A stretch of 64,000 nucleotides of DNA from the NCBI GenBank assembly GCA_033297205.1, contig MU859231.1, positions 5,428-69,427 of the forward strand, in the 5' to 3' direction. Source of the stretch: Pseudoneurospora amorphoporcata. Lineage: Eukaryota; Ascomycota; Sordariomycetes; Sordariales; Sordariaceae. A model generated the notes under the pieces. The model was given only the letters and a program-made list of their open reading frames with translations, was not told the DNA's origin and did not search any database. Shown here one piece after another: positions 46,527 to 58,400 of this stretch. Both the position numbers and the translations under genes were made by a program. The stretch's first letter is position 1, and every line of letters starts with the position of its first letter.

Positions 46527-46972
46527 TGGGCCTGGGTCGGTGAGATTTGGGGGAAGCGATGGGAGTGCGACCGGGCCACCTGATCTGCGAAGTCGTGGTC
46601 TCTCTGGCGAGACTCAACGATACCAGTCACCGTGTTAGAATGTTGCAATTGTGGAACAGGATCGGCGGGACGAGAGGAACCGCTGGCGGGATTGTTGAAA
46701 ATATTCACCAAGTGTGACGGCTGGGGCTGTGAGGCCTGTGAGGCCTGTGCGAGGTTTAGTCTTCCGGCGCCGTTATCAATCTGAAAAGAATCGTTGGACC
46801 CAGAGCTGAAGGCCGAGTTTGGCAAGGCTGAAGAGGGGTTTGCAGCGCCCGCGCCCGGGCTCGTGCCTGATTGAACGGAGATTGTTGCTTGCGAAGAGTC
46901 TTCAGCAACCGATGACCCCAGCAAGTTGTGTTGAGACCGGTTGTGCTTGGAAGTCCGATTCCAGTACCCCAT
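44015..46972 (-). CDS. Q-rich, coiled-coil conserved fungal protein
   Basis: Exons 46972-45178 and 45105-44015 give 961 aa. I do not recognise a named family. Residues 1-590 are low complexity: Ser/Gln/Pro-rich, a polyGln tract (about 149-163) running into QHQHQQQH, and polyPro pieces. Residues about 585-960 look folded: KTLKELLTKYKNVKRLYFDGKKEIEQLGNQVEQ is a probable coiled coil formed across the splice junction, then NIRKEWKTLPKWLDPYV, FNRCFHPSLEPELSKQLKTIE and VSWRMTTLEGLQDVL. This half has the look of a conserved ascomycete helical domain. The intron (45106-45177, 72 bp) starts GTACGT, has branch ATACTAAT and ends GCGCAG; a nearer TTAG is too close to the branch. The tail is Ser/Gly-rich. 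Function unknown. Confidence 0.82.
46484..46532 (-). repeat. CAG/CAA repeat coding polyglutamine
   Basis: Plus-strand TGT/TGC triplets (GTTGTTGTTGCTGCTGCTGC pattern) encode about 15 glutamines, followed by Gln-His alternation. Mixed CAA and CAG codons are used. Confidence 0.88.
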
Positions 46973-49900
46973 TATCGGGAGAGTCGAGATGAAAGGTAAA
47001 AGAGAAAGGGCGGTAGGTATTGCGCTGGCGGCAATTAAAGAGCCGGACCCCGTTAGCTGGTGGACAGAAAACGTGGGCTGCCGAAGGCGCGGGTAATGGT
47101 GATGGTGGTGGTAGAGGCAGTGTCTGCCTCTTGCTCTCTGCTGCTGCGCTGCCGGGTTCCAGTAATAGATCAGATAGCAACAGGATAGTGCTGACAGGAC
47201 TCGGGCCTAAGCGGACAAGTTGGGATGGATGGAACCGGGCTTGGACCGAAAGAAGCACCGTTGACGACGACAAACTGAACTGGCTCCCGTCACTTCCACA
47301 GAGCGCTTTCAATATGAACCGGGTCGTTAGATAGCTGAAGTATTTAGGAGATCCGGGTGAGCGTGAGGGTCAGTGCCAGCCTCAACAAGGACGCAGATGC
47401 ACTGCGTACGTAGGTAGTGTAGAAGTATGTAGAAAAGCCAACGGCACGAAAGGCGCATGCAAAACCACAAGCGTCGAATCCACGCACAGGTGACAGCGGG
47501 CAGCAGAAGCAGCACGACAACCCAACCGCAGCGAACCCTCGTTGAACGAAGAGGGAATGAGGGGTGGCGTCCTCCGCAAGGTAACGTCAAGGTCGCCGTG
47601 TCCAGGTCTTCAACGCCCTACGAGGACGGAGCAGGGGGGCAGGTAGTATATAATAATGTGAAGAGGTAGGTAGTAACAGTGGTGAGTAGAAGGTGAACAG
47701 ACAGACTGATAGAGACCAGGTACCTTGACACAATTCAGATGTTGGTTTGCACACGATCACAATGGGACACTATGAGGGGGTCTACAGCTGTTTAGAGCTC
47801 ACCAAAAGCTCCGAGTTTGATGTCAGAGCTAGGAGTCAGCTGTGGAGCAAGGGACACAGAAAAGAAGTGAGACGAAAAGGGTTTAAGCTTCACGTTCGGT
47901 TCCAGGCACCCAAGATTCCAAGGATCCGGGCCGCAACAGGCCAGGCCGTTGGTGCTGAATTGTCTCCACCCCTCGCAAGGTGCAGCTGGCGGATCCAATG
48001 GATTGGACGAAGGCAGCGGGACGAGGTGGCCATCAAGATGCCACTTTCTGCCACTCTGGGCGATCCTGGGGTCTCTTCGCGGGGCTGTGCTCCGCGTGCT
48101 GAAATTCCCTCTCTATTCTCACAAAGTGTGCTCTTTCAACCGGTTGGATGTGGGTAACATCACATTCTCAGGCCAAGGTGCCATGGCAGTTCAGCTTCGC
48201 TGTTTGAAGGCGGGGGCAGAACAATGTCGGGAAACTGACCGATGAAGATGCCGTGAGCATGAGCAATCGGGTGCAGGACGGAGATTACGATTAGACTTTT
48301 TGTTGGAAACAAAGGCAGAGACGGGAACGGATCTTCAAAGAGGTACACATCAGTATGTACTTAAAAGTTTGTTAGCGCGGTTCTTGTGACAGGGGTGTGC
48401 AAAATTTAACAAGAAAACAACGGGATACTCACATTCAAAATCGAAAATTGAAAGTGTATGAGATGGAGGAAACGCATCGAGTTCATACCAACTTTTGGCA
48501 CGAAAATTGGTAGAATGTTGGTTGAGTTGCGAAGAGTACGTTGTGAAATCCCAAGCTAACGAACTTACCAGTACTGATGTGTAGACAGAGCTGTAGATCC
48601 GTAGATAGGCCTTTCAAGCCCCATTCTTGGCTTTGTTGTCTTCACCTCTCCGCTTTGAGCTCGATGCTTTTGAAAAACATCCGCAGACGTAAGTTGGTTG
48701 TAGTTATCACAATGGTGTCTGAAAGCTTACAAAGTGCAGTCCGAGTTACCTCGATAAGAAGGACCCGGCTTTTCTCCCGGTAAACCGAAACGGCTGTGCT
48801 GAAGAAAAACAAAGTTGCACGATATTGTCATTGAGCGGGTGCAGTGCATGTGCACCTTGGAACAGATAGCACAATACAGTAACCTCAGCGTAGGAACGGC
48901 GGATGAATGCGAGCATGTCGCAGGGAGTTCGAGATCTCCTGGCCCCTCGATAAAGAAACTTCATCATTCTAGGGGTGTCCGAATGAATGCATTGATGGTG
49001 GTCTGCAACCCAACGGTCTGCCCTTTCCCTGCAAGCTGCAAATCTTGAATCCGAAGAACCTGAAGCTGGGTGTTGAAATGCTGGAGCTTGGCAACTGGTG
49101 GGCGATTAGTGTACAGAAATGGTGGCGTGTAACCTTAAACTTTTACGGAGTGAATGCACACTTCAGGGGTCCTCGCCCAGTCAAGCCCAACAGGTCCGAT
49201 TGGTGTCAATCAAACGTGATGTCCCGACGATTGACTCCCGGTCCTTCGGGGCCGATGTTATTTATAGCAACATACTAGCGGGTACCTTAGCGCCCGTTCG
49301 GTGACACCCGGTCGTTGCACTGCCCTCCCGGTGGCCAAGTCGTCCAAAGCTGAGAAGAGCTGGAAAGCTCTTGCAGCTCACAAAAGCCTCGACTGAACCC
49401 TGCTCATTTCACATGTAGTTGTAAACTGAACCGTTAACCTTGGAACAATGTCAAAATGCAACTAGAACGAGCTGAGGACGGGCGCGCCGGACCAGACAGA
49501 AATCAAATGTTTGCTGGTATCAGCCTCACGCTGCACTCCTCATCACGCGAACCTACTTAATGACATATACGTAGGTGGCTTGAACATCTACCGGTTCCTT
49601 CTGTAAGCTTTCCACACCATAAGGGCCCTGAAGATGGGGTTCGGTAATGAAGGAACAGCCGTGGAGTGATGCGATTTTTTTCAGTTGGAGCCACAACAGA
49701 ATGAGCGTCGTTCAAGTTTGTTGCGGCATCTCCTTTCCCGCCCCTTCGGATGTCTTCCAAACCTGTTCTTCAAACACATACTCGGTGTCGTCGAACGCTC
49801 TTCGACAAACAGCTTCCCGTCAGCCCCGGCACGTTACAAATAGGCGGAGGAATACGGTCGCAGTGGGTATGTCACTTAGACGGTGTGCGCGTGCGCCGAC

Positions 49901-50183
49901 CGGGGCGCCCATGTTCGCCGAAGGGGTTGAAAATCAAACCGATAACCAACTCTTCCTTAGCAAGTCGGTAGGATGCGCGTACCAACTCATGATATTGCAT
50001 TGTGGTCATCTATTAAAGCAAATTAGTATGGGCTTGCTTCGTCCCCCATGCAATGATAAATGTTCAATTCCGTCATTATTCAGCTCTGTATGTACAGGTC
50101 CCTGTTTTGACCTTCATCACGGACTGGTACCGCGGTACTTTTCAGACTCAACGTAAATCAGACTGCGGCTGGATCGCTCTCCT
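46973..50183. other. Long intergenic region, no gene supported
   Basis: About 3.2 kb between two minus-strand genes. The left end should contain the promoter of the Q-rich gene; TACGTAGGTAGTG and GAGGTAGGTAG words occur near 47405 and 47662. Open frames at 47747-48157 and 49647-50156 lack recognisable content. Composition is unremarkable, without the strong TA bias expected of heavily RIP-mutated repeats. Confidence 0.55.
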
Positions 50184-50872
50184 TTATTGAAGGGGGTAGG
50201 AAGTCTGGGGGAGGGACTCGAGGTGTTTGCGATTGTGTTCATTGGCCTGAAATGTCACACCGTTAGTTATGAGCCCGGTCCAACGACAATCGCAGCCTGT
50301 TGTGAACTTACGAAAGGAAGCCCACAGTAGTTGCAGGTGGCAATCTCAGGCTTGTCGGTGTTGATGTAAATCTTGGGATGACCGGCAGGGCCACCACCAC
50401 CATCGCATGCGACGATACGCTCGTGCACCCACTTGACAGGCTGCTTGTGGATGAGCTCTATAGCGGAGTATGGTTGAGGCTGTAATTTGTAACCTGGGTT
50501 AGCAAGTGTTTCGAATGTTGGTAAATCTGGTCTTGTCCCGAAATGTGGTTTGCGAATTGCGATTGCGCAGAGATCCGTTCCTGGACGGAGGCCGTAGCTC
50601 ACCTGGAGATCAAAGTTGGTCTGCTCGAAACGGGGGCCGGTCATGGCCTCGGAGCGGGGCTTCTGACTCCGGGACCAGACCTCCGCGCGGTTCGGAGCCT
50701 GCTTCACGACGGCGGCCGGTTCAGTCGGCGTAATTTCAACAGTCTTCTCTCCATCCTTCTTCTCGGGCGCCGGGACGGTCGATGACGAGTACAATTGACG
50801 CCCGGAAGTGGTGAACGAGCGAGCGCATTGGCGCGACAGCTGCTGGGCAGCCCGCAATCGTGAAGGGTACAT
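50184..50872 (-). CDS. NDUFS6: NADH:ubiquinone oxidoreductase zinc-binding subunit (NDUFS6)
   Basis: Exons 50872-50603, 50479-50312 and 50246-50184 give 166 aa. The subunit binds zinc in the matrix arm of respiratory complex I. The N-terminus (MYPSRLRAAQQLSRQCARSF) is a typical Arg-rich mitochondrial presequence. The family zinc site is seen as VACDGGGGPAGHPKIYIN then CNYCGLPF, giving Cys115, His124, Cys139 and Cys142. The last short exon supplies ANEHNRKHLESL, completing the familiar LPF-A end. Intron 1 (50480-50602, 123 bp, GTGAGC...TTACAG) is a multiple of three with no stop, so it can be mistaken for coding; intron 2 (50247-50311) has GTAAGT, branch ATAACTAAC and TTTCAG. Divergent to MPP6. 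Confidence 0.94.
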
Positions 50873-51375
50873 GGTGGATGTTCGGTGGAGGAGGTTGTGG
50901 ATGGAGACGGGAGCGTCTCGAGTCAGTCGCTGCGGGCACCGGCTGAGAGTTGGACCGGTACGTAGTGTATGATACTATAATGAAGTTGAGCTTCGCCAGT
51001 GGGCCAACGCTGTTGTCGGCAGATTATCGGTATGGGGGTGTGCGGCTCAAAGCTTGGATGTGGCTCGTGCACAGACTCAAGCTCCCGGCAATTTAAGGTA
51101 GAGGAAGTGGGGCGGAAATACTAGCCGTAGGGAGGTTCCCACGTTGACGACCCCGGATTTTGGGAATTTTTAATTTGTTAAATGTCAACCCATTGTTTTT
51201 GTGACGCGACATCATCGACACACGCGAAATCATTGCCGCCGGGCCAACTTCTCATCGCATTACCGGGCGCCGAAAACAGTTTCAGGTCAAACCACCTAAA
51301 TCGGATTACAAGATCATTCACCATAACATTATCCAATCCTTAACGCTACCGCACGCCCATTTGTACACATTTACG
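50873..51375. promoter_or_regulatory. Compact bidirectional promoter, NDUFS6 / MPP6
   Basis: Only about 500 bp separate the two divergent start codons, the shortest divergent spacer in the window. No gene inside. Both promoters and both leaders must share this space. No specific factor site is assigned. Confidence 0.6.
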
Positions 51376-52328
51376 ATGGCTCCCGCGAACCTACCGACCA
51401 TGGCGGCGCCACAGGCGCAGAAGACCATGTCTTCTCGCTTGATGACGATGAAGTTCATGCAGAGAGCTGCTGCTACTGCTGCTACTGCGGCACCAACCGA
51501 CAAGTCCAGCACCCCGAAGACAGAAGACGAGGGCCCCTCGAAGCGCCGGAAGCATTCACATGCATCGAAAACGAGCACACCCAACCCGGAGGCCGAGCAG
51601 GCATTGTTTGATCAAAAGGCTATTCAGGCTGCGCTGGAGGAGGAAGAGAAGAAGCGACAAGCTGCCGTTGAAAAGCGTGCTGCAGAGCTTGGTGACTCCT
51701 ACTGGGTCTTGCCCGGAGCTTCCGTCGCCCCCAAGGCCGGGGCCCGCCCGGTGCTGAATGTTGTTCAAGTTGGATTTGCGCAGATTGACTATTCAGGCAA
51801 TGCGAGTGACGAAGATGACGTTCCCCCCGCTGTTTCAACCACCCCCCGCTTCCGCCAGTTCAACATAAAGAAGAAAAAGGCATGTTTGTTTATTGAGCAG
51901 CAAGTTTGGTCCCACGCGCTAACGTGTCTATGTAGGAGGAGGAGAAGGAAGACGACGACGATGACAAGAGCGATAGTGACAGTGATAGCTCAGGCCCAGA
52001 CTCCGACTCCGACGACCGCTCCGAGGGCGAAGCATCCTCGGGCTCCAACAAGCAGGCGGACCGGGGCCAACAGGGTGCTGGTCCCAGGGGACAGAAGCGG
52101 GCAAGGCCGGGAACCACGTTCTCGGACAAGAGAAGCGAGGAACGCAAGAAGGCAGCTCAGTTTGCGCTTGGCCGAAGGAAGAGGGAAGTTAATCCCAACC
52201 GTCCTGCCACGCTATCTTCGGGTGGCCAGCCTCAAGGCTCTCAGCGACAGGGTTTTACCGGGGCCTGCCACACATGTGGACAAAACGGTCATAGAGCTGC
52301 TGACTGCCCCCGCAAGTCGCGGAAGTAG
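51376..52328 (+). CDS. MPP6: Exosome cofactor Mpp6 with C-terminal CCHC zinc knuckle
   Basis: Exons 51376-51879 and 51936-52328 give 298 aa. Mpp6 docks on the nuclear RNA exosome and helps recruit the Mtr4 helicase. The conserved N-terminal box is MSSRLMTMKFMQRA (residues 18-31); the ATG at 51427, in front of this box, is an alternative start. SKRRKHSH is a probable nuclear signal, GDSYWVLPG a second Mpp6 block. The region after the intron is Asp/Ser/Glu-rich, then basic (KKAAQFALGRRKREVNPNRP), and ends with CHTCGQNGHRAADC, a perfect C-x2-C-x4-H-x4-C knuckle. The intron (51880-51935) begins GCATGT: KKKK|EEEK joins in phase 0 only with this GC donor. Yeast and human Mpp6 lack a knuckle to my knowledge, so the single-chain combination is unusual. 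Confidence 0.88.
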
Positions 52329-55300
52329 TGTTGATGGTTCAGTATCCATTTCAGTTACATTCGGGTGTTCGGCTCTATAAATCTTGTCGCGATGCTCATA
52401 AGCTCCACGATCAGAGGTTATTGCTCCCCGTGCCGGAGAGAGGCCAAATGATCGGATGGGTTCCTTGGGGCCTGTGAAGGGCCGGGAAATGTGTGCCCGT
52501 GGCGTTTACGCCAATGTAGAGTTAAGTTCTTTGACTCGGGCCGTAAATGGGATTTCTTGAGGGGCACTTCGGTTGACCGTCGACTATCCTGGCGGCGGAA
52601 GGACTCATTTGGCAGGGGACAGCACCACGCAATATGCGGTCTTCGGCCCTATTGAACGTTGTAGGGTTGTGGGTGTGATGGATCGCATTGTGAATCCTCA
52701 GGGGTATTACCTTCTTGTTAATGGGCGGTTCAAGGAGATGGAAGTGTGATGAGATTGCATGCCGCTAGGCGGCTTAAAGCGGTTTGAAACCGATCTCTGA
52801 ACATGACCTCCGAGGCGCCGGAGAAGTCTACCCATCCGCCCACGTCTCCTAGACCGGTCACCGGTGAGGCCCTACCCAGAAACCATCCATCAACGACGAT
52901 CAATCGTTTCGAGAGAACATGGGTCTCATTTGCTTGCTGGGGCCGGGGAAGAAATGGTTGCATGCGGTCTAGATTGCTTTTACCGCGGAGCCGCGAGGAA
53001 CAGGAACAACCAAAATCGCACGCAACCGCAATATTGGCTTTTGACGGGTAACATCCGTCCCGCGTTCTTTTTCATCGGTACCATCCCGAACAACATGAAT
53101 ATCTTGGCGGCTGAACCTTTCAAGTGAATACTCTATTCAGTCCAATTTCATTAACCAGGGACTACTACTACCCCATGTATTTCAAGTCAATATTGCGCAT
53201 CTGTGATTTCAACCGTCCATCGTAAAGCCAGCGAATTGCTTTCCTTAACCTACCCACACACAGTACTACACCCGAGCGGGAAGCACAGCCCTGAGGGTAC
53301 CTCTAATGACATCCGTCACCTCTTGTCACATAGCTTTGTTACCCATGTGGCCGTATCCTAGTAGACTGGTGACATGCTATGGCATATACAATGATAATCA
53401 ACCTAGCTAAGCTAATAGCATAACACCAGGCATTTCTGTGCTAAGTAGACCGTTGCGTCTTGATGCTCTAACTCGCATGTGCGTGTGTAACAAAGGCTTG
53501 TTTGCGATTGTTTGTTGTTTGGCAAGGCATATAGAGCATTATCCACTTACAACAACCGGACATCAATGGATTACCTTGCAAGCCTTCTTCTAGCTGAAAA
53601 GGAGAGAGCACACAATAACTATAGTAACACCCCTTGAGGAGGCAATACCTCAAAAAAGCTCTCTTCTACTGACTACCTCCACAGCCTACTTTGTTTGATG
53701 ATACCACATGTATGTACGACAGGTTGACAGCAACATCGTTTTCTTTCTTGACAGAGCAATCATTTGTTTCTTTCACAGAGCAATCAACTATCTTATCGAG
53801 TAGATTCTGTCAACCATGCTGATATATGATAGTGTATCCAAAGGGGAAGGATCCAACTGGAACGAACAGCCAGCCAATTACTCGTCGGTTAGGTGGATTC
53901 GCTTCGCCAGCCAACCAACTCTCATAAAAGTGACGTGTAAAAATCAACAGGACAACGACAACAATGCCATTGATGATGATTCACCTGCAAGACATTCCCG
54001 TAGTGGAACACTTGCGGTGGGTCGCCCGTCAGTCGGTTTGACTTGAAGAAGTGCAGGATCGGATCGCACTCTAGATATATCTATTTTAAGATGTGCGGCT
54101 CCTGTTATATACCTACCACGAAACGTTGGGAGTGAAAACGATGACCGGTAGAAGAGGAGGGGACGCTTCAATTGTGCGTTTTGTGGTTTGGCTTGTAACG
54201 GGTCAAGTTTGTGCTGAGCCACATGTACTATGCCGTTTTGTGAAGTGTCAGTCCGGCGGGCAGTGGTCGAAAATTATTGGACACCGTACTTGCCTTTTAA
54301 CCCATCATGGATTCGATATTTTCAATTTTAAACTCCGAAACGCTCTTGCCATCTGATGTGCTTCCCCGAAATCAGTGTTGGTGAGCTCTTGACGTTGAGT
54401 TGACGGGGAGGTGGGCTGGCGGGGTGGTGGACCCCAAGGTCGCGTACGCACGCTAACCGGAAAAGGCATCTTGATTCTCTCGCTCTCTTGACCTCGCAAA
54501 GCCCGAAACTCCCTTGCTGCTCCCTCAACAACAGCAAAGAGGCCTGGCTAGGAGATATCATGCTTTCTTCTCAGCTTACTTCATCCAGCCATCCAGCCAG
54601 TTAGCCTGTTATATATAATCTTCTCTCTAAACTGTCCATGATCGGGCCATCACGTAAGCAGAACCTGCAGCCTTGATTACTTACAGTACACAGATGACAG
54701 CTCTGCAAAGACCGTCAAAGGAGTTGTTGCTCATCATTTGTACTCTATTCGTCTCGTAAACGGCAGCATAAGGTTGGTTAGTCGAGAGATGGATACCACC
54801 CGCCAGCCAGAGATAAGCCTTGTGCTGACGACCAAACGATTGCATGGCCGTGTTGCCTTGCTCGAGCCCTGGACCAGAGTACATACTACGCCGATGAGAT
54901 GCTAGAAGCTCCTTACCGCATGGGGAAAGACTGAGGCTCTAGCGTGAAACGTCAATGGTCAACGTGATGAAGTGGCACCCACTCGTAGAGGTAGTTACGT
55001 AGAGGTACTCCGTACCTTGGGAAGAAGCTGCCCCTTCATCCAACGTCAACATACCTATATGTCGTCTTACTTTCCACCCCAGGCAGCATTTCTTCTTGGA
55101 CTGTGAGCTGTGATACATACGAACTTCAGGCAAAGTCATCGTGGGTTTCCGGTTCTTGTCCGTGAATCATTTCTCCAGGGATTTGGGACTTGCCGTCTAT
55201 CCCTTCTCCACCGGGCGCTCTTTCCTTCGTCATTACCCCAACCTCTCTAGTGTAGGGCCATCGAGGTTCTCGCAGACTACACTACGGATAAAATCGTCAC

Positions 55301-55439
55301 GAGAAAAACAGGTGCTCGTTTGAAAAACGTTCACCTTCTCTGATACGACCCGGGATCCAGTCAACCAGTGAGTCGACCACAACGAGAGACTCTTGACAAC
55401 AGAAGCAGGTATAAAGAGCCGACAATCACTTCCACTTGG
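52329..55439. other. Long intergenic region, no gene supported
   Basis: About 3.1 kb between tandem plus-strand genes. Contains scattered short open frames, a GAGGTAGTTACGTAGAGGTA word cluster (about 54990) and, near 55400, a GTATAAAG box upstream of the STE23 start. No gene supported. Confidence 0.55.
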
Positions 55440-58400
55440 ATGTCTACTTCTCGTCTCCTCACTTCTTCAGCTCTACTGAACCCACGAAGCCGCGCTGCGC
55501 AACCACGACACGGACCTGGTAACAGCCCGTATCCCCTCAAACAGTGCCACCGCAACCTCACACGTCTCCCCGCGTCGGCGCGCAGCCGAAACAGACTTCA
55601 AGCGCCAGTGTACCGTCCTACCGGAAGTGTCACCGCCAGCCCGGATTTGCTGGCACCCAACTTGCCGGTAACCTTGCCTAGCTCTGGTGCCGTGTCCACA
55701 CCCGTCGCACAGACCCTGACACCATTCTGGACCCCCCCCCGGAACAGCAGCACAAGCTCCAGGACCCCAGAGCTAAAGACCCCTGGGGCAGCCTCCTCCA
55801 CGGCACTTAGCCTACCGCCACCAACGCCAACGCCGCCCCTCTCTTCCACGCCGCCCTACCTCTACTCTCGCCTCCCTGTCGTCAGCCGCTTCAACCTGCC
55901 AGTACTTTCTGGGCCCGCTGTATTTCAGACCCAGCTTGAATATCTGTCTTCTCCACTTCACAACACCCAACGTCTTTCCGGATCATCAACTCGTCACCTC
56001 CTGGACCGGCGTCATTACTCAGTCATGTCCACTTCATCTCAAGACTCGCCCAGCAAGGGCTCACCCGCTGTTGAGCGGGTCACCGATCAGCTGGAGAAGC
56101 CCTCTCTTGATGATCGTAGCTACCGGGTCATCCGTCTCTCCAATAAACTTGAGGCTCTCCTGGTGCACGATCCCACGACGGACAAGGCCAGTGCTGCCTT
56201 GGATGTGAATGTTGGAAGCTTCAGTGATGAAGATGATATGCCTGGCATGGCCCATGCTGTCGAGCATGTGAGTTTCCACGCCTGGTACATACATGGATGT
56301 ATTTTTACTGACCCTGGTGGCGTCTGGCTATAGCTCCTTTTCATGGGTACCAAAAAGTATCCGGTCGAGAATGACTACAGCCAGTATTTGTCGACAAATT
56401 CTGGTAGCTCTAATGCCTTCACTGCAGCAACTCATACCAACTATTATTTCGAGGTGTCCGCCAAACCCAGCAATGATGATGAGGAGCTCTCGGCCACCAA
56501 CCCCTCGCCCCTTTACGGTGCTCTGGATCGCTTTGCTCAGTTCTTCGTTGCGCCGCTCTTTTTAGCCAGCACCCTTGACCGGGAACTTCAGGCTGTGGAC
56601 TCTGAGAACAAGAAGAACCTACAGAACGATACGTGGCGGCTTCACCAGTTGGACAAATCCAACTCGAACCCCAAGCATCCGTACTGCCATTTTTCAACCG
56701 GAAACCTTGAAACGCTCAAGACGATTCCTGAATCCAAGGGCGTCAATGTTCGTGAGAAGTTCATCGAATTTTACCAGAAGCATTACTCGGCCAACCGTAT
56801 GAAGCTTTGCGTGCTGGGAAGAGAATCACTGGACGTTCTTGAAGGCTGGGTTGCCGAGTTGTTCTCAGACGTAGAGAACAAAGATCTGCCACCTAATGAG
56901 TGGAAGGATGAAGCTCCTCTTACGCCAGAGCAACTCGGGGTAGTGACCTTTGCCAAACCCGTAATGGATTCACGAGAACTCAACATCACCTTCCCCTTTT
57001 TAGACGAGCATCTCTTGTTCGAGGAGCTTCCAAGTCGTTACCTTAGCCACTTGATTGGCCATGAGGGCCCGGGCAGCATCATGGCTTATATCAAGTCAAA
57101 AGGCTGGGCTAATGGCCTCAGCGCTGGTGCATGGACCGTGTGTCCTGGCTCCCCTGGCATGTTTGACATTCAGATCAAGTTGACCCAGGAGGTATGTCTT
57201 TCCAACATCCGTGAATCTCATCCAAATCGCTGACCAAAATATACAGGGGCTCAAAAACTACCAAGAGGTTGCCAAGGTGGTGTTCCAATACATCTCCTTG
57301 CTCAGACAAGCAGGACCTCAGGAATGGATCCACGATGAACAAAAGATTATGGGAGACATTGACTTCAAGTTCAAGCAGAAGACTCAGGCTTCCAGTTTCG
57401 CGAGCAAGACAGCCGGAGTCATGCAACGGCCACTGCCCAGGGAATGGCTCTTGAGCGGAACTAACAAGCTGCGCAAGTATGACGCCAATCTCATTCGCAA
57501 GGGCCTGGATTGCTTGCGACCTGAAAATTTCCGTATGTCCATCGTTTCGCGGGAGGTGCCGGGGACATGGGAGCATAAGGAGAAGTGGTACGGTACCGAG
57601 TATTCCCTATCCAAGATTCCCAGCGAACTTATGCAGGAGATCAAGAAGGCTGCTGCCATTTCTGATCAAGATCGGATCCCGGAGCTCCATCTCCCGCATA
57701 AGAACCAGTTCATTCCTACAAAGCTGGAAGTCGAAAGGAAAGAGATCAAGGAGCCGGCTCTTGCGCCGCGGATCGTACGCAATGACGACCTTGTCCGCAC
57801 TTGGTATAAGAAGGACGACACCTTTTGGGTGCCCAAGGCGAACTTGATTGTCAGCTTGAAGAGCCCTTTGATTCACGCGTCTGCCGAGAACGTTGTCAAG
57901 GCCAGGCTCTTTACCGATCACGTCAAGGATGCCTTGGAAGAGTTTTCGTACGATGCCGACCTTGCTGGCTTGTCTTACCTAGTATCTCTCGACAGCCGTG
58001 GGTTATTTGTTGAGGTATCTGGGTACAATGACAAGTTACCCCTCCTCCTGGAACGGGTTCTCATCACGATGCGGGATCTTGAGGTCCGAGACGACAGATT
58101 TGATATCATCAAGGAACGTCTGACCAGAGCTTACCGTAACTGGGAACTTCAGGTCCCATGGTATCAGGTTGGTGGCTTCACGGAATGGCTCACCGCGGAG
58201 CATGACCACACGGTCGAGGAGCTCGCGGCTGAGCTACCACACATTACCTCGGATCAGGTCCGGCAGTTTCGGAAGGAACTTCTCGCTCAGCTGCACATGG
58301 AGGTTTACATTCATGGAAACCTCTACAAGGAGGACGCTCTGAAGCTGACGGATATGGTCGAAACTACCCTCAAGCCGAGGGTGTTGCCGCGTTCCCAGTG

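Noticed and set aside
49647..50156. 169-codon Cys-containing open frame
   Set aside because: Cysteines are not in a regular pattern, no start or splice support, and it resembles no known small secreted protein.
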